A DNA stretch of 64,000 nt, from positions 191,341 through 255,340 of the forward strand of contig NZ_LN909062.1 of assembly GCF_001486505.1 (NCBI RefSeq). The letters are read 5' to 3'. The DNA comes from Paenibacillus rubinfantis (lineage in GTDB: Bacteria > Bacillota > Bacilli > Paenibacillales > Paenibacillaceae). The position numbers and the translations under genes are program-made. Below, one piece after another: positions 1 through 9,108 of this stretch (positions are counted from its first letter, which is position 1; the number at the start of each line of letters is the position of its first letter). Below the pieces are notes generated by a model that searched no databases, was not told where the DNA came from, and worked only from the letters and a program-made list of their open reading frames with translations.

Positions 1-1052
1 TTCTCTGCGGCCAAAGCGATCAGCAAAGCATTTCTTCCAACCTCAGCGCTGGCAAAAGGCTGTCTGTTGCTGCGGATGCAATCAATGAAATCAATGCGTT
101 GTGTCTGTCCACCGGTATGCCCCCCCATAATAGAGTCCGACGTAACATCGATGTCCAGATGGTCTCGGGTGTAATTTTCCCCACCGGCGATATCGATGGT
201 TTTGTCGTTTCGCGCCACCAGCTGCGCGCCATTGCTACCAATCAGACCGATTTCAAGCCCGTCTCCCGTCAAATTTCTCGGCTTCAGATAGAGGCACAAG
301 CCAAGATTAGCCTTGCTTCCGTTTGCGTATTCGACTGTAATAAAGGCGTGGTCCACGACGCTTGGATTCTCAATCGTTTTAGCGGGATAATGACTGTAGG
401 AATTGGTAATGAGGTTAGGCTGCCCTCTCATGATCACGTGCTGACCGCCGGTAGCAAAAACCCGAACCGGGGCTGCCCCAATCATCCAGTTAAAAATATC
501 AAAGTGATGGCAATCCTTCTCGACGATCGAGCCGCCTGACTTCGATTTATCATAAAACCACTCCGCGGGTGGAAAAGAATCACGGAATTCCTTACACCAC
601 ATCATTTTCACCTCGCCAAGCCGTCCCTCCCCGATTTCATGCGCCATTCTGCGGTAAAGATTCGAGTAACGATAGACCAAACCAATCTGCAAGATCCTTT
701 GGTGTTTCTTCGCCGCATCGATAATCGCATCGCAATCTTCTAACGTGTGGGCAATCGGCTTTTCAAGAAAAACATGCTTACCATCTTCAAGGAAGGCCAC
801 CGCGATTTCTCGGTGCATATAGTTGGGTACGCTAATGACGACGGCATCCAAATCTTCCTTCCCCAGAAGCTCCCGATAATCGCTACAGATGACCGGCTTG
901 CTGTGTTGCAGTTCCTTGAGTGTCCGGGCTACGTTCCCTTCGTTCATATCGCATATGTATCGCACCTCGCAATCAGCCAGTTGATCAAACCCCATACAGT
1001 GATGCGACCCCATATCACCAACACCGATAAACCCCATTTTGATCTTTTCCAT
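1..1052 (-). CDS. Gfo/Idh/MocA family oxidoreductase (3' part missing)
   Basis: The frame opens at an ATG at 1052 preceded by AAGGAGGC at a 7-nt distance and runs to the window edge without a stop, so about 350 residues are visible and the C-terminus lies outside. The N-terminus MEKIKMGFIGVGDMGS holds the GxGxxG turn of a Rossmann NAD(P) fold. Further on, FLEKPIAHT contains the EKP motif typical of the Gfo/Idh/MocA family, and KDCHHFDIFNWM is the conserved catalytic-region His motif. Such enzymes oxidise or epimerise sugars, inositols or related polyols. The substrate cannot be read from the sequence. The gene has its own promoter and two matching palindromes upstream, which suggests control by a substrate-responsive repressor. 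Family confidence is high; specific function is unknown. Confidence 0.88.
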   Translation of the reverse strand, partial: MEKIKMGFIGVGDMGSHHCMGFDQLADCEVRYICDMNEGNVARTLKELQHSKPVICSDYRELLGKEDLDAVVISVPNYMHREIAVAFLEDGKHVFLEKPIAHTLEDCDAIIDAAKKHQRILQIGLVYRYSNLYRRMAHEIGEGRLGEVKMMWCKEFRDSFPPAEWFYDKSKSGGSIVEKDCHHFDIFNWMIGAAPVRVFATGGQHVIMRGQPNLITNSYSHYPAKTIENPSVVDHAFITVEYANGSKANLGLCLYLKPRNLTGDGLEIGLIGSNGAQLVARNDKTIDIAGGENYTRDHLDIDVTSDSIMGGHTGGQTQRIDFIDCIRSNRQPFASAEVGRNALLIALAAE

Positions 1053-1071
1053 AGCAACGCCTCCTTCGGTT

Positions 1072-1086
1072 TTTTTGCCGCAAATA
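1072..1086. promoter_or_regulatory. Operator-like palindrome next to the oxidoreductase ribosome site
   Basis: TTTTTGCCGCAAATA is a near-perfect 7+1+7 palindrome sitting directly upstream of the Shine-Dalgarno sequence of the oxidoreductase gene. It matches the second copy at 1279-1293 with one arm mismatch. The regulator that binds it is not in the window. Confidence 0.5.
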
Positions 1087-1278
1087 AATATTCATGTTTT
1101 CCGTATTTTCGCTTTGTTTTCGCTCCTTCATCTGTACTTTTCAAAATTACCAGACAGGCGGTTTTCTCGCTCCATATCAACTGCAACGTAGTTCACTGGC
1201 TCTTTGCGCAGACTCGTTCTTTTATCGCAGGAAAAGGCAGTGCCAGAACCTGCGCAAATTTAACGATAATATTCTTAA

Positions 1279-1293
1279 TATTTGCGGCAAATA
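1279..1293. promoter_or_regulatory. Operator-like palindrome just downstream of the promoter
   Basis: TATTTGCGGCAAATA is a perfect 7+1+7 palindrome. Relative to the predicted promoter (1312-1339, minus strand) it lies at about +12 to +26, a usual place for a repressor roadblock. The same motif recurs about 200 bp downstream at 1072-1086, so looping between the two sites is possible. Confidence 0.55.
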
Positions 1294-1311
1294 TATGCTT
1301 TGTTAACTTAG

Positions 1312-1339
1312 ATTATTGCACTTCCTTTGGGTTTGTCAA
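1312..1339 (-). promoter_or_regulatory. Sigma-A-type promoter for the oxidoreductase gene
   Basis: On the minus strand a perfect -35 TTGACA (1339-1334) is followed after 16 bp by AATAAT (1317-1312, five of six consensus positions). Transcription would start near 1305, leaving a 5' leader of about 250 nt with one operator-like palindrome near each end. No further gene was seen between 1053 and 1481. Confidence 0.55.
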
Positions 1340-1375
1340 TGTTTTTTTTGCTTTTTGGCTTATGTTTTTTGCACA

Positions 1376-1422
1376 AAAAAAGGCCGAGGCTCTATACCAT
1401 AGAGCTTCAGCCGAGGCTTCAT
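1376..1422 (-). terminator. Intrinsic terminator after the 157-residue gene
   Basis: On the minus strand a roughly 13-bp imperfect stem with a TGGT-type loop (GAAGCTCTA pairing with TAGAGCCTC, extended by GGCT/GGCC) is followed by seven T residues. It lies about 60 nt past the stop codon at 1482. Confidence 0.7.
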
Positions 1423-1481
1423 CAGATATCCAGGATCTATTCAGTTCTCAGCAGACTCTTTGAGATACTAATCGTTCGCTC

Positions 1482-1955
1482 TCATTCGTCTCCTTCTACT
1501 ATACTTCTTGCAACAGCCTCCGCTTCTTCCATGTTCTCTGCCGGGCCTGAGATATAACCGTCGACGAGATTATACTTCACGTTGATCTCATCCAACTGCA
1601 ACCATATTCGATGAAAATCAGTTGAGGTCATCACAGATCCGATCGTATTAAGCGTACCATTTTCTAGCTTTGTTAGTATTTCAAAATACTTATGATCTTC
1701 TTTTTTTAGTTTTATATCGTAGATCAAATCATTATCTACGATCATAGTTCCAATGAAGGTGTCCTTACCCAATAGATTTTTATGTTGATCTCCCCTAATC
1801 GCAATCGTAGTTGTTTTCTCATAATCAGATTCAACAGAGTAAGTAGTGCTAGGAAGAGTGAATTCGATATGTTTCGGATTACTATAGTCAACAATGAGAT
1901 ATATTATTGCAGCAAGGGCAATAAAACATGTTGCGATTATGCCTTTCCGTTTCAC
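1482..1955 (-). CDS. Unknown membrane-anchored protein
   Basis: A 157-residue protein with a GTG start at 1955 supported by GAGGTGATC. Residues 4-22 (KGIIATCFIALAAIIYLIV) form a single N-terminal membrane anchor or signal segment. The rest is polar and rich in beta-prone segments, with no lipobox and no motif I recognise. It is probably an extracytoplasmic domain tethered to the membrane. It has its own terminator (1376-1422). It is not obviously linked to the oxidoreductase gene, which has its own promoter. Confidence 0.6.
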   Translation of the reverse strand: MKRKGIIATCFIALAAIIYLIVDYSNPKHIEFTLPSTTYSVESDYEKTTTIAIRGDQHKNLLGKDTFIGTMIVDNDLIYDIKLKKEDHKYFEILTKLENGTLNTIGSVMTSTDFHRIWLQLDEINVKYNLVDGYISGPAENMEEAEAVARSIVEGDE

Positions 1956-2015
1956 AAGATCACCTCGTTTCCTTATTAGAAGTAACCGCCTTCTTTGAGA
2001 TAACTTTTGGATTCA

Positions 2016-2699
2016 TTATTTATTAAATAACCGAAGTATTCCGAACCTAAATAAGTCTCTCCCAAGTGGGGTTATTGAATAATGAGTTCCATGTGGAGAA
2101 ACTATTCCTGCGGATAAGAGCAAAGCTTCCTCTTCACTGTTTAATTTGTAAATATCTCTTTCCTCAGGTGGTTTACCAGCTTTCGATCCCCAATAACTAT
2201 GGGATAACTCTTGATTACTTTTTAAGCTCATTTCATAAAGAGTACGATAGGATTGAGGATGTACTCTCTCTAAAACAATACAAAGTGAATAAAATTTATC
2301 CCAATCCATTGAACCATTTATATATTCCTTAAAGAGATTGGCCATAATTTTCGACTGATTAATATCGATATACCTTTCAATCATGATTGTGAGTATTTCA
2401 ATTACGTTATCTCTATACTTTTTATCGTTATCTAATCTATTTTTAAATTTTATATACTTCTCAGGGTCGATGTCTCCATTGTGAAATTCCGATAAAAAAT
2501 TCAAAAATTTTTTAACGAAAAATCTTTCCTTTACTGCTAATGTAATCTTTGTACCTGCAACAATAGTTTTAACAAAAGGTATTTCGGAAAGGACCCCATC
2601 TTCTGTAATACTGTCAATTCCGATGTTACTATAATCGATCGCAAGATCTATTGATGGTTCAACAAGTTCCTTCTTAACCAAATCGTTCAATTTTACCAT
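2016..2699 (-). CDS. Unknown soluble protein with a winged-helix-like C-terminus
   Basis: A 227-residue protein starting at ATG 2699 behind AAGGGGATT. The N-terminal half is helical. The middle resembles a long helical repeat (IEILTIMIERYIDINQSK). The C-terminus (EALLLSAGIVSPHGTHYSITPLGRDLFRFGI, given here in parts: SAGIVSPHG and SITPLGRDLF) looks like a small wing-type domain. The layout recalls DUF4393/Abi-alpha-like accessory proteins, but I cannot confirm this. Low GC compared with flanking core genes and a neighbouring toxin gene suggest accessory DNA. Confidence 0.55.
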   Translation of the reverse strand: MVKLNDLVKKELVEPSIDLAIDYSNIGIDSITEDGVLSEIPFVKTIVAGTKITLAVKERFFVKKFLNFLSEFHNGDIDPEKYIKFKNRLDNDKKYRDNVIEILTIMIERYIDINQSKIMANLFKEYINGSMDWDKFYSLCIVLERVHPQSYRTLYEMSLKSNQELSHSYWGSKAGKPPEERDIYKLNSEEEALLLSAGIVSPHGTHYSITPLGRDLFRFGILRLFNK

Positions 2700-2792
2700 T
2701 ATGAATCCCCTTGTTTTATTTACATTCTCATATGAGGTTATTGTTTCAATAAACGCTATAAGGGCGGTCGGCTAATCTCCAAAAGGGAGGAG

Positions 2793-2882
2793 ATGCCCAT
2801 GGAGGTCAAAGATGCATTTTCCTTAAAGTTCATGTTCGGCATGTTCATTCTGGCATTGCTAACCTACATAAAAAAGAAATAG
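2793..2882 (+). CDS. Small holin-like type I toxin (Hol_Tox family)
   Basis: A 29-residue peptide with the family signature MEVKDAFSLKFMFGMFILAL followed by LTYIKKK: an acidic start, one membrane helix and a lysine tail. A strong AAAGGGAGGAG site precedes ATG 2793; an internal ATG at 2799 could also serve. Peptides of this type (TxpA/BsrG-like) insert into the membrane and are silenced by an antisense RNA from the opposite strand. The sequence AGGGCGGTC just upstream (2761-2769) is the exact inverse of GACCGCCCT just after the stop (2882-2890), so the mRNA ends can pair, as in other tightly folded type I toxin messages. Confidence 0.75.
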   Translation: MPMEVKDAFSLKFMFGMFILALLTYIKKK

Positions 2883-2945
2883 ACCGCCCTGCCTAAGGAA
2901 ACGGTCTATTCTGCGACCTGACTAGTGTGGCCGACTGCTCTTTAT
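2870..2945 (-). ncRNA. Predicted antisense antitoxin RNA of the holin-like toxin
   Basis: On the minus strand TTGCGC and TACAAT are 17 bp apart just upstream of about 2940. The predicted RNA would run into the toxin 3' end and stop at a hairpin with AGACCG/CGGTCT arms followed by a T-rich tract (ATTTCTTTTTTA) near 2871. Size (about 75 nt) and convergent layout fit the TxpA/RatA type. Ends are approximate. Confidence 0.45.
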
Positions 2946-3086
2946 GCAGTTATTGTACTTTGGAGTCGTGTTTAGCGCAAACGGCTATCCTTACTTATTT
3001 TTACCTCAGTATAACTCATCTTATAACGCTTTTATAGATTTTTGTGTTTTTCTATATATAAAAGGCTTGTAATGTTGTCCAAACAA

Positions 3087-3126
3087 GGGTTATCCTTCGG
3101 TGATGCAAACCACCTAAGGATAACCC
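3087..3126 (-). terminator. Terminator after the giant surface protein
   Basis: An 11-bp perfect stem GGGTTATCCTT (3087-3097) / AAGGATAACCC (3116-3126). On the minus strand it is followed by TTGTTTGG. It lies 24 nt past the stop codon at 3150. Confidence 0.7.
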
Positions 3127-3149
3127 CTTATTATTACTTACATTCAAAA

Positions 3150-6100
3150 TCAGTTCGACTGTTCCAGCATCTTCAGCAAAACGGTGATAGCCTCAGCCCT
3201 TGTCGCTTGATTGCTAGACAGGAATCGGTTGTCAGCGGAACCGTTAATAATGCCAATCTTATTAATCGCCGCTATAGCTCCACTAGCCCATGTTGGAATA
3301 TCCGCATCATCTGCGAAGCTTGTTGCAGATGCCGTTTCGATCGGCAGCTTAAGTGCTTTAGCGACCATCACTGCCATCTCGGCGCGCGTGACAAAAGCGT
3401 CGGGACGGAAAGTACCGTCCTCATAGCCTGTAATAACGCCTGCATGTACGGCTTGAGCTACCGACTCCTGCGCCCAATCGCCGATCGTGGCCTTATCGGT
3501 AAAGTTCAGCGCTGCTGCTTCACCCTGCGGTTTCAAGGCCTTCATCAGCATGACGGCAAATTCCGCACGGCTCACGGCTTTTCCCGGTTTAAAGGTCCCG
3601 TCGTCGTATCCGCGAACAAGGTTTGCCCTCACCGCTTGCTTAATGGACGCCTCCGCCCAGTGTCCGGAGATATCGCTGAATTTAGTTTCCAAGACCGGCT
3701 CATCTTCCGGAGAGACAACTTCTTTCTCAATAGCGAAGACGGCAAACTTCGTAAAATGATTTACTTCTACAGTGATTTTATTACCGCTTATGCTGCCCCC
3801 GACTTCGACCCATACCTGATCCTGCTCGTCAAAATAAAAGACAGACGGCTTTTGATTGTTCGTTAAGCGTTTTGAATCAAATGCAAAGGTTAGCTTGACC
3901 GGCTTCTCGAAGTTTCCGGAGGAGTTTTTCAAAATCTCGTAAATCGGGCTCACCAGAACATCTTTATCATTCAAAAGCTCTTGGGTGTCCAGCAACTTCT
4001 TAATCGTTACCTTCAAGTCCTTATCAGCGGCATTCGCCGGGATCTCGATAAGAATCGTCGCTCCCAAGCTGACTTCACCCGGTTTACCGGCAGGAAGGGA
4101 GATTTCACCATTCTCGGAGATCACTTTACCCTCCCCTGCTGGTACTGGCGCGGGATCGCCACTACCACCACTGCCACCACTACCACCAGTGCCACCACTG
4201 CCACCACCACTGTCGCTTCCAGAGCTTACGGTCCACTGCGCGTACAGCGTCATGTTTGCTGCTCCCATCTTGAACGTTGCGCCCGCCGCATAACTCGTTC
4301 CACTTCCATTGGCCGCCGTGTTCCAACCGGTAAAGGTGTGGCCCGCTTTCACTAGGCTTCCCGTGTTTCCAAGCACCGTCACTGTGGCATTCTGCTCATA
4401 CGCACCACTTTCCGTCGGCACAGTTCCTCCCGTGCTTCCGTTGCCATTATAGGTGACGGTGTAGGTCGGATTCGTCGTCCACTGCGCGTACAGTGTCACG
4501 TTCGCTGCTCCCATCTTGAACGTTGCACCCGGTGCATAGCTCGTTCCGCTTCCATTGGCCGCCGTGTTCCAGCCCGTGAACGTGTGGCCGGATTTCACTA
4601 GGCTTCCCGTGTTTCCAAGCACCGTCACTGTGGCATTCTGCTCATACGCACCACTTTCTGTCGGCACTGTTCCTCCCGTGCTTCCGTTGCCGTTATAGGT
4701 GACGGTGTAAGTCGAGTCGGATGCCCACTGCGCATACAGTGTCACGTTCGCTGCTCCCATCTTGAACGTTGCACCCGGTGCATAGCTCGTTCCGCTTCCA
4801 TTGGCCGCCGTGTTCCAGCCCGTGAACGTATGGCCTGCTTTTACCAGGTTTCCTTCGTTCTCAGGCACGGTTACCACTATTCCTTCCGGGTAAGAAGCCT
4901 CGGCCGGTACGACTCCCCCCGTGCTTCCATTACCATTGTAGGTAACGGTAAACCAAGGATTAGCTTGCAGAATGGTTCCAGCGTCCCCCACCGCTATAAC
5001 GGTACCACTGCCGTGAGCGACACCATAAAGTGCAGTCACTGTACCTGATTCCATACTATTCCAGATTATTCCATCCTTAGATTCAACCACCAGTCCTTTG
5101 CTTCCTACCGCCACATACGAGCCGTTTCCGTAACTAACACTATTAAAATTATCAAGACCGTTCTTGCGGCGGACCGTCCAGTAATCCCCATCCGTCGAGG
5201 TTAATATCGTCCCAGTTCCACCTACAGCTACATACAAACCACGACCGTAGGTAACGCTCGCCAAGTAAGCCTCTGTGTCCGTTGAACGCCTCGACCAAGT
5301 TACCCCATCCGGGGAGATCAGAATCATGCCATCGTCTCCCACGGCAACAAACATGACGTCTCCATCATAAATCACTCCGTTGAGATCAACGCTCGTCCCC
5401 GAAGTTCGGCCCACCCAGCTACTTCCGTCGGTCGAAGTGAAGATCCTACCGGAATTTCCCACCGCGACGAACATGCCATTGCCCCAGGTAACGCTGTTCA
5501 GATCCTCTGAATCTCCAACCGTCTGGGCTGTCCAGTTAGCCCCTTGGTTTAAGGAAGTTAGAACGGCTCCGCCGGAACCCACCGCCACGAACATGCCTCT
5601 GTTGCCGGTGGTGAAGCCATTGAATTGAGGATAGAACGGACTCCAAGTCGCGACTGTCCAAGCTACCCCGTCTGAGGAGGTTAGGATTCCAAAAGCACCC
5701 ACGGCCACAAATTTGAAGTTATCTTCCATGACGCTTTTTAGATCATAGCTCCAGCCAGAATTGCGGGGCGACCAATCCGTAGCAAGCGCCCACTGTGCAT
5801 AGAGCGTCATATCCGACGATCTCATTCGAAACGTAGCGCCTGCTGCATAGCTCGTTCCGGTTCCGTTAGCGACAGTGTTCCAGCCCGTGAACCTGTAGCC
5901 CGCCTTTGCCAAGGCTCCTGTGTTCCCCATAACCGTAACAACGGCGTTCTTCAAGTACTTTTGATCGTCCGCAGGTACGGCCCCTGCCTCGCTTCCGTTG
6001 CCGTCATAAGTGACGATAAATGTCGGGATCGTTGACCACTGTGCATACAGCGTCACGTCGGCTCCTTCTACTGTGAAGGTCGCGCCTGCCGCGTAGCTCA

Positions 6101-8972
6101 TTCCGCTTCCGTCGGCTTTTGTATTCCACCCAGTGAATTCCTGGCCCTCTCTCGCCAAATCCCCCGTATTCCCTGCTACCGTTACCGTTGCGCCTTGCTC
6201 AAATGCATTTGCCGCCGGTACGGTTCCACCCGTACTGCCGTTGCCGTTATACGTTACTGTGTAAGTAAAGTCGGTAGTCCACCGCGCGTACAAAGTGACA
6301 TCAGCGGCTCCCATGATAAACGGCAAACCTGCCGCATAGCTTGTTCCGCTTCCATCCGCTTCCGTATTCCAGCCAACGAACGTGTGACCCGCTTTCACCA
6401 AGCTTCCCGTATTTCCAAGTATCGTCACCGCGGCACCGACCGAGTAAGAAGCACCTTCCACAGGAACGGCTCCTCCCGTACTGCCGTTACCGTTATACGT
6501 GACGGTATACGTTGGGTTGGAAATTTGCAATATCGTACCGCCATCCCCTACCACCACGATGGAATCGTCGCCGTAAGCGACGCCATTAAGCGATTGGGTC
6601 GTGCCTGATATTTGGCCCTTCCAGCTTGATCCATCATTAGAGGCGAGTATCGCACCATCTCTTCCTGCCGCTACATACGAGCCGTTCCCATAACTGATGC
6701 CGTTCAGTTGAACGGAAGTCGTCGACGGCTGGCCAGCCCAATCCGCTCCATTCGAAGAGGTTACGATCGTCCCGAGTCCTCCCACCGCTGCATACAGACC
6801 ATTGCCTAACGTAGCTCCCGCCAAAAGGTTATCCGTCTCCGACATCTGACTCGACCAATCCGCCCCATTCCCGGAGGTCAATACCGAACCTTGAAGTCCC
6901 ACCGCCACAAACATGCCGTTGCCATTGTAAGTAACGCCATAAAGATCTTGATCAGTACCCGACGTACGGATCATCCAGTTGTCCCCGTCGCCCGAGGTCA
7001 TGATTTTTCCTCCGTCTCCCACCGCCACATACATGCCTTTGCCATAAGCGATGCCTCGTAGAGCCTGAGAACCGCCAACCGAATGATCCGTCCAACTCGC
7101 TGCATCGCCGGAAGTTAAGATCGTCCCGCCATTTCCCAACGCTACATACTTGTCGCCGCCGTACGTGACATCGTTCAATTGAACCGAGGTGCTCGATGCC
7201 TGATTCGTCCAAACCAATCCGTCCGCCGATGTCAAGATCACTCCGCTATCCCCCACGGCAACATACTTGCCGTTCCCGTAAGTGACGTTTTTCAGATCAT
7301 TCGACGTGCCAGACGTTCGGGTCGTCCAATCCGGAATGGGCGCCCACTGTGCATACAATTGTACATCCGCATCTCCCATATTAAACGTAGCGCCCGATGC
7401 ATAGCTTATCCCGCTGCCGTCAGCCTTCGTGTTCCAGCCCGTGAACAGGTAGCCCGGCTTTACCAGGCTTCCGGAGTTCCCCGCTACCGTCACGACAGCG
7501 TTCTTCTCGTAAACTTGACTATCCGTTGGTACTGTCCCGCCAATGCTGCCGTTATCGTTATACGAGACGGTGTAGGTAGAAATCAAGAACCACTGTGCGT
7601 ACAGCGTTACGTTCGCTCCGTCCAAGCTGAAGGTTGCGCCCGCCGCGTAGCTCGTTCCGCTTCCGTCGGCCATCGTGTTCCAGCCCGTGAACAGGTGGCC
7701 CGCTTTCACCAAATTCCCCCTATTTTCCAATACCTCTACCCATGCAGTAGGCTCAAACGCATGATCGATCTGCGGAGGGGTCCCTCCCGTGCTGCCATTC
7801 CCGTCGTAAGTGACCGTGTAAGCAGGTCCGGACGTCCATTTGGCATACAACGTCATAGGTTCCGCTCCCATGGTTAACCTCATGCCGGCTGTATAATTCG
7901 CCCCGCTTCCATCAGCCTCCGTGTTCCAACCAACGAACGTATAACCTGCTTTCGCCAGATTCCCCGCATTCCCGGGTAACGTGACCAGCGCTCCCTCCGA
8001 GTAAGTCTCTACGGAAGACGGCGCGGTTCCCTCCGTGCTGCCGTTGCTGTTATACGTTAGCGCATAGGTCGGGTTATCTATTTGTACAACCGTTCCGCCC
8101 CCGCCTACCGCCACAATGGCGTTATTGCCGTAGGCGACGCTAGTGAGCTCATTCGACGTACCTGATGGCTGACTCGACCAGCTTGATCCGTCATTAGACG
8201 CCAGCAGAGATCCTTGTCTAGTTACTGTCGCATAGGAACCGTTGCCGTAGCTGACACCAAAGAAGTCATTGTCTTCGTCCAACGTTAGATTCTTCCAATT
8301 TACACTGTCATCGGAGGTCAAGATCGTCCCGAATTCGCCTACCGCTATATACGTGCCGTTACCGAAGGTAACGCCCATCAAATACACTCCGGTGCTCGAC
8401 GTGCGGCTGATCCAATTCACTCCGTCCGTGGATGTTAAGATGATGCCGGATTGTCCTACCGCCACGAACATGCCGCCGCCATAAGTAACACCATAGAGAG
8501 TATTCGGAGTGCCCGACGTTTGGCCCGCCCAGCTGTTTCCGTCGCTCGAAGTGAAGATCTTACCGCTATACCCCACTGCGACATACATGCCATTGCCGTA
8601 GGCAACGCCATTCAGAACCTCTGAATTTCCAACCGTACGGAATGTCCAGCTATCCGCATCTGTGGAAGTTATAATGGCTCCTCCGAAGCCCACCGCCACA
8701 TAATTGCCGCCGCCGTAGGTAATGCCATTGAATTGATAGCTCAGATCCCCCGTCTTGTCTGTCCAAGCTGACCCGTCTGAGGAGGTCAGGATCGTCCCTC
8801 CAACCCCCGCTGCAACGAATTGGCCGTTCCCATAAGTGATGCCCTTAAGATCGCTTGTTGTGCCCGACGTACGGGGCGTCCAGCTCGCTCCGCTGCTGGC
8901 TGAGGCAACAGCAGGAATCATTTCCGCTATCATGAGTAGTACCATTAATAAAGCCACATAACGCTTGATCAT
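3150..8972 (-). CDS. Giant secreted S-layer-anchored repeat protein
   Basis: About 1940 residues from ATG 8972; in-frame GTG 8984 and TTG 8996 are alternatives and none has an ideal ribosome site. After a signal peptide (ALLMVLLMIAEMIPAVASA) come three super-repeats. Each has six or seven units of the type TYGNGxFVAVGxxGxILTSxDG (BNR/sialidase-like blades) and then three Listeria-Bacteroides repeats ending in FTGWNTxADGSGTSYAAGA...VTLYAQW. Rough residue positions, counted from the TTG: blades 35-307, 555-825 and 1073-1342; Flg_new-type repeats 307-555, 825-1073 and 1342-1590. A Gly/Ser linker (1590-1620), a ZU5-like beta domain (1620-1750) and three SLH domains (1760-1948) follow. SLH domains bind pyruvylated wall polymer, so the protein should sit on the cell surface; an adhesin role is inferred. 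Confidence 0.92.
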   Translation of the reverse strand: MIKRYVALLMVLLMIAEMIPAVASASSGASWTPRTSGTTSDLKGITYGNGQFVAAGVGGTILTSSDGSAWTDKTGDLSYQFNGITYGGGNYVAVGFGGAIITSTDADSWTFRTVGNSEVLNGVAYGNGMYVAVGYSGKIFTSSDGNSWAGQTSGTPNTLYGVTYGGGMFVAVGQSGIILTSTDGVNWISRTSSTGVYLMGVTFGNGTYIAVGEFGTILTSDDSVNWKNLTLDEDNDFFGVSYGNGSYATVTRQGSLLASNDGSSWSSQPSGTSNELTSVAYGNNAIVAVGGGGTVVQIDNPTYALTYNSNGSTEGTAPSSVETYSEGALVTLPGNAGNLAKAGYTFVGWNTEADGSGANYTAGMRLTMGAEPMTLYAKWTSGPAYTVTYDGNGSTGGTPPQIDHAFEPTAWVEVLENRGNLVKAGHLFTGWNTMADGSGTSYAAGATFSLDGANVTLYAQWFLISTYTVSYNDNGSIGGTVPTDSQVYEKNAVVTVAGNSGSLVKPGYLFTGWNTKADGSGISYASGATFNMGDADVQLYAQWAPIPDWTTRTSGTSNDLKNVTYGNGKYVAVGDSGVILTSADGLVWTNQASSTSVQLNDVTYGGDKYVALGNGGTILTSGDAASWTDHSVGGSQALRGIAYGKGMYVAVGDGGKIMTSGDGDNWMIRTSGTDQDLYGVTYNGNGMFVAVGLQGSVLTSGNGADWSSQMSETDNLLAGATLGNGLYAAVGGLGTIVTSSNGADWAGQPSTTSVQLNGISYGNGSYVAAGRDGAILASNDGSSWKGQISGTTQSLNGVAYGDDSIVVVGDGGTILQISNPTYTVTYNGNGSTGGAVPVEGASYSVGAAVTILGNTGSLVKAGHTFVGWNTEADGSGTSYAAGLPFIMGAADVTLYARWTTDFTYTVTYNGNGSTGGTVPAANAFEQGATVTVAGNTGDLAREGQEFTGWNTKADGSGMSYAAGATFTVEGADVTLYAQWSTIPTFIVTYDGNGSEAGAVPADDQKYLKNAVVTVMGNTGALAKAGYRFTGWNTVANGTGTSYAAGATFRMRSSDMTLYAQWALATDWSPRNSGWSYDLKSVMEDNFKFVAVGAFGILTSSDGVAWTVATWSPFYPQFNGFTTGNRGMFVAVGSGGAVLTSLNQGANWTAQTVGDSEDLNSVTWGNGMFVAVGNSGRIFTSTDGSSWVGRTSGTSVDLNGVIYDGDVMFVAVGDDGMILISPDGVTWSRRSTDTEAYLASVTYGRGLYVAVGGTGTILTSTDGDYWTVRRKNGLDNFNSVSYGNGSYVAVGSKGLVVESKDGIIWNSMESGTVTALYGVAHGSGTVIAVGDAGTILQANPWFTVTYNGNGSTGGVVPAEASYPEGIVVTVPENEGNLVKAGHTFTGWNTAANGSGTSYAPGATFKMGAANVTLYAQWASDSTYTVTYNGNGSTGGTVPTESGAYEQNATVTVLGNTGSLVKSGHTFTGWNTAANGSGTSYAPGATFKMGAANVTLYAQWTTNPTYTVTYNGNGSTGGTVPTESGAYEQNATVTVLGNTGSLVKAGHTFTGWNTAANGSGTSYAAGATFKMGAANMTLYAQWTVSSGSDSGGGSGGTGGSGGSGGSGDPAPVPAGEGKVISENGEISLPAGKPGEVSLGATILIEIPANAADKDLKVTIKKLLDTQELLNDKDVLVSPIYEILKNSSGNFEKPVKLTFAFDSKRLTNNQKPSVFYFDEQDQVWVEVGGSISGNKITVEVNHFTKFAVFAIEKEVVSPEDEPVLETKFSDISGHWAEASIKQAVRANLVRGYDDGTFKPGKAVSRAEFAVMLMKALKPQGEAAALNFTDKATIGDWAQESVAQAVHAGVITGYEDGTFRPDAFVTRAEMAVMVAKALKLPIETASATSFADDADIPTWASGAIAAINKIGIINGSADNRFLSSNQATRAEAITVLLKMLEQSN
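4235..4935 (-). repeat. Three near-identical 237-bp tandem units inside the surface-protein gene
   Basis: The last three Listeria-Bacteroides-type repeats are almost identical at DNA level as well as protein level (shared blocks such as GTGTTCCAGCCCGTGAACGT). The other six copies are far more diverged. This points to recent duplication or gene conversion. Confidence 0.8.
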
Positions 8973-9055
8973 TGTTTCTTTCACACGCCTTTCCAAAGAT
9001 TCAAATCAGGAATTTCAATAAAAACATACGCCTCTACTATAAATCCATACCGTAC

Positions 9056-9081
9056 AAAAAAACCCTCCCCGAACGGGGAGG
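9056..9081 (-). terminator. Terminator between the regulator gene and the surface-protein gene
   Basis: The stem CCTCCCCG / CGGGGAGG (9064-9071, 9074-9081) with an AA loop is followed on the minus strand by seven T residues. It separates the upstream MalT-like gene from the surface-protein gene, so the latter probably has its own promoter in 8997-9055. A TATAGT -10-like element lies there without a clear -35, as expected for an activator-dependent promoter. Confidence 0.8.
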
Positions 9082-9108
9082 ATTTGGTTAAAACAGGAGA
9101 AGCGAATA

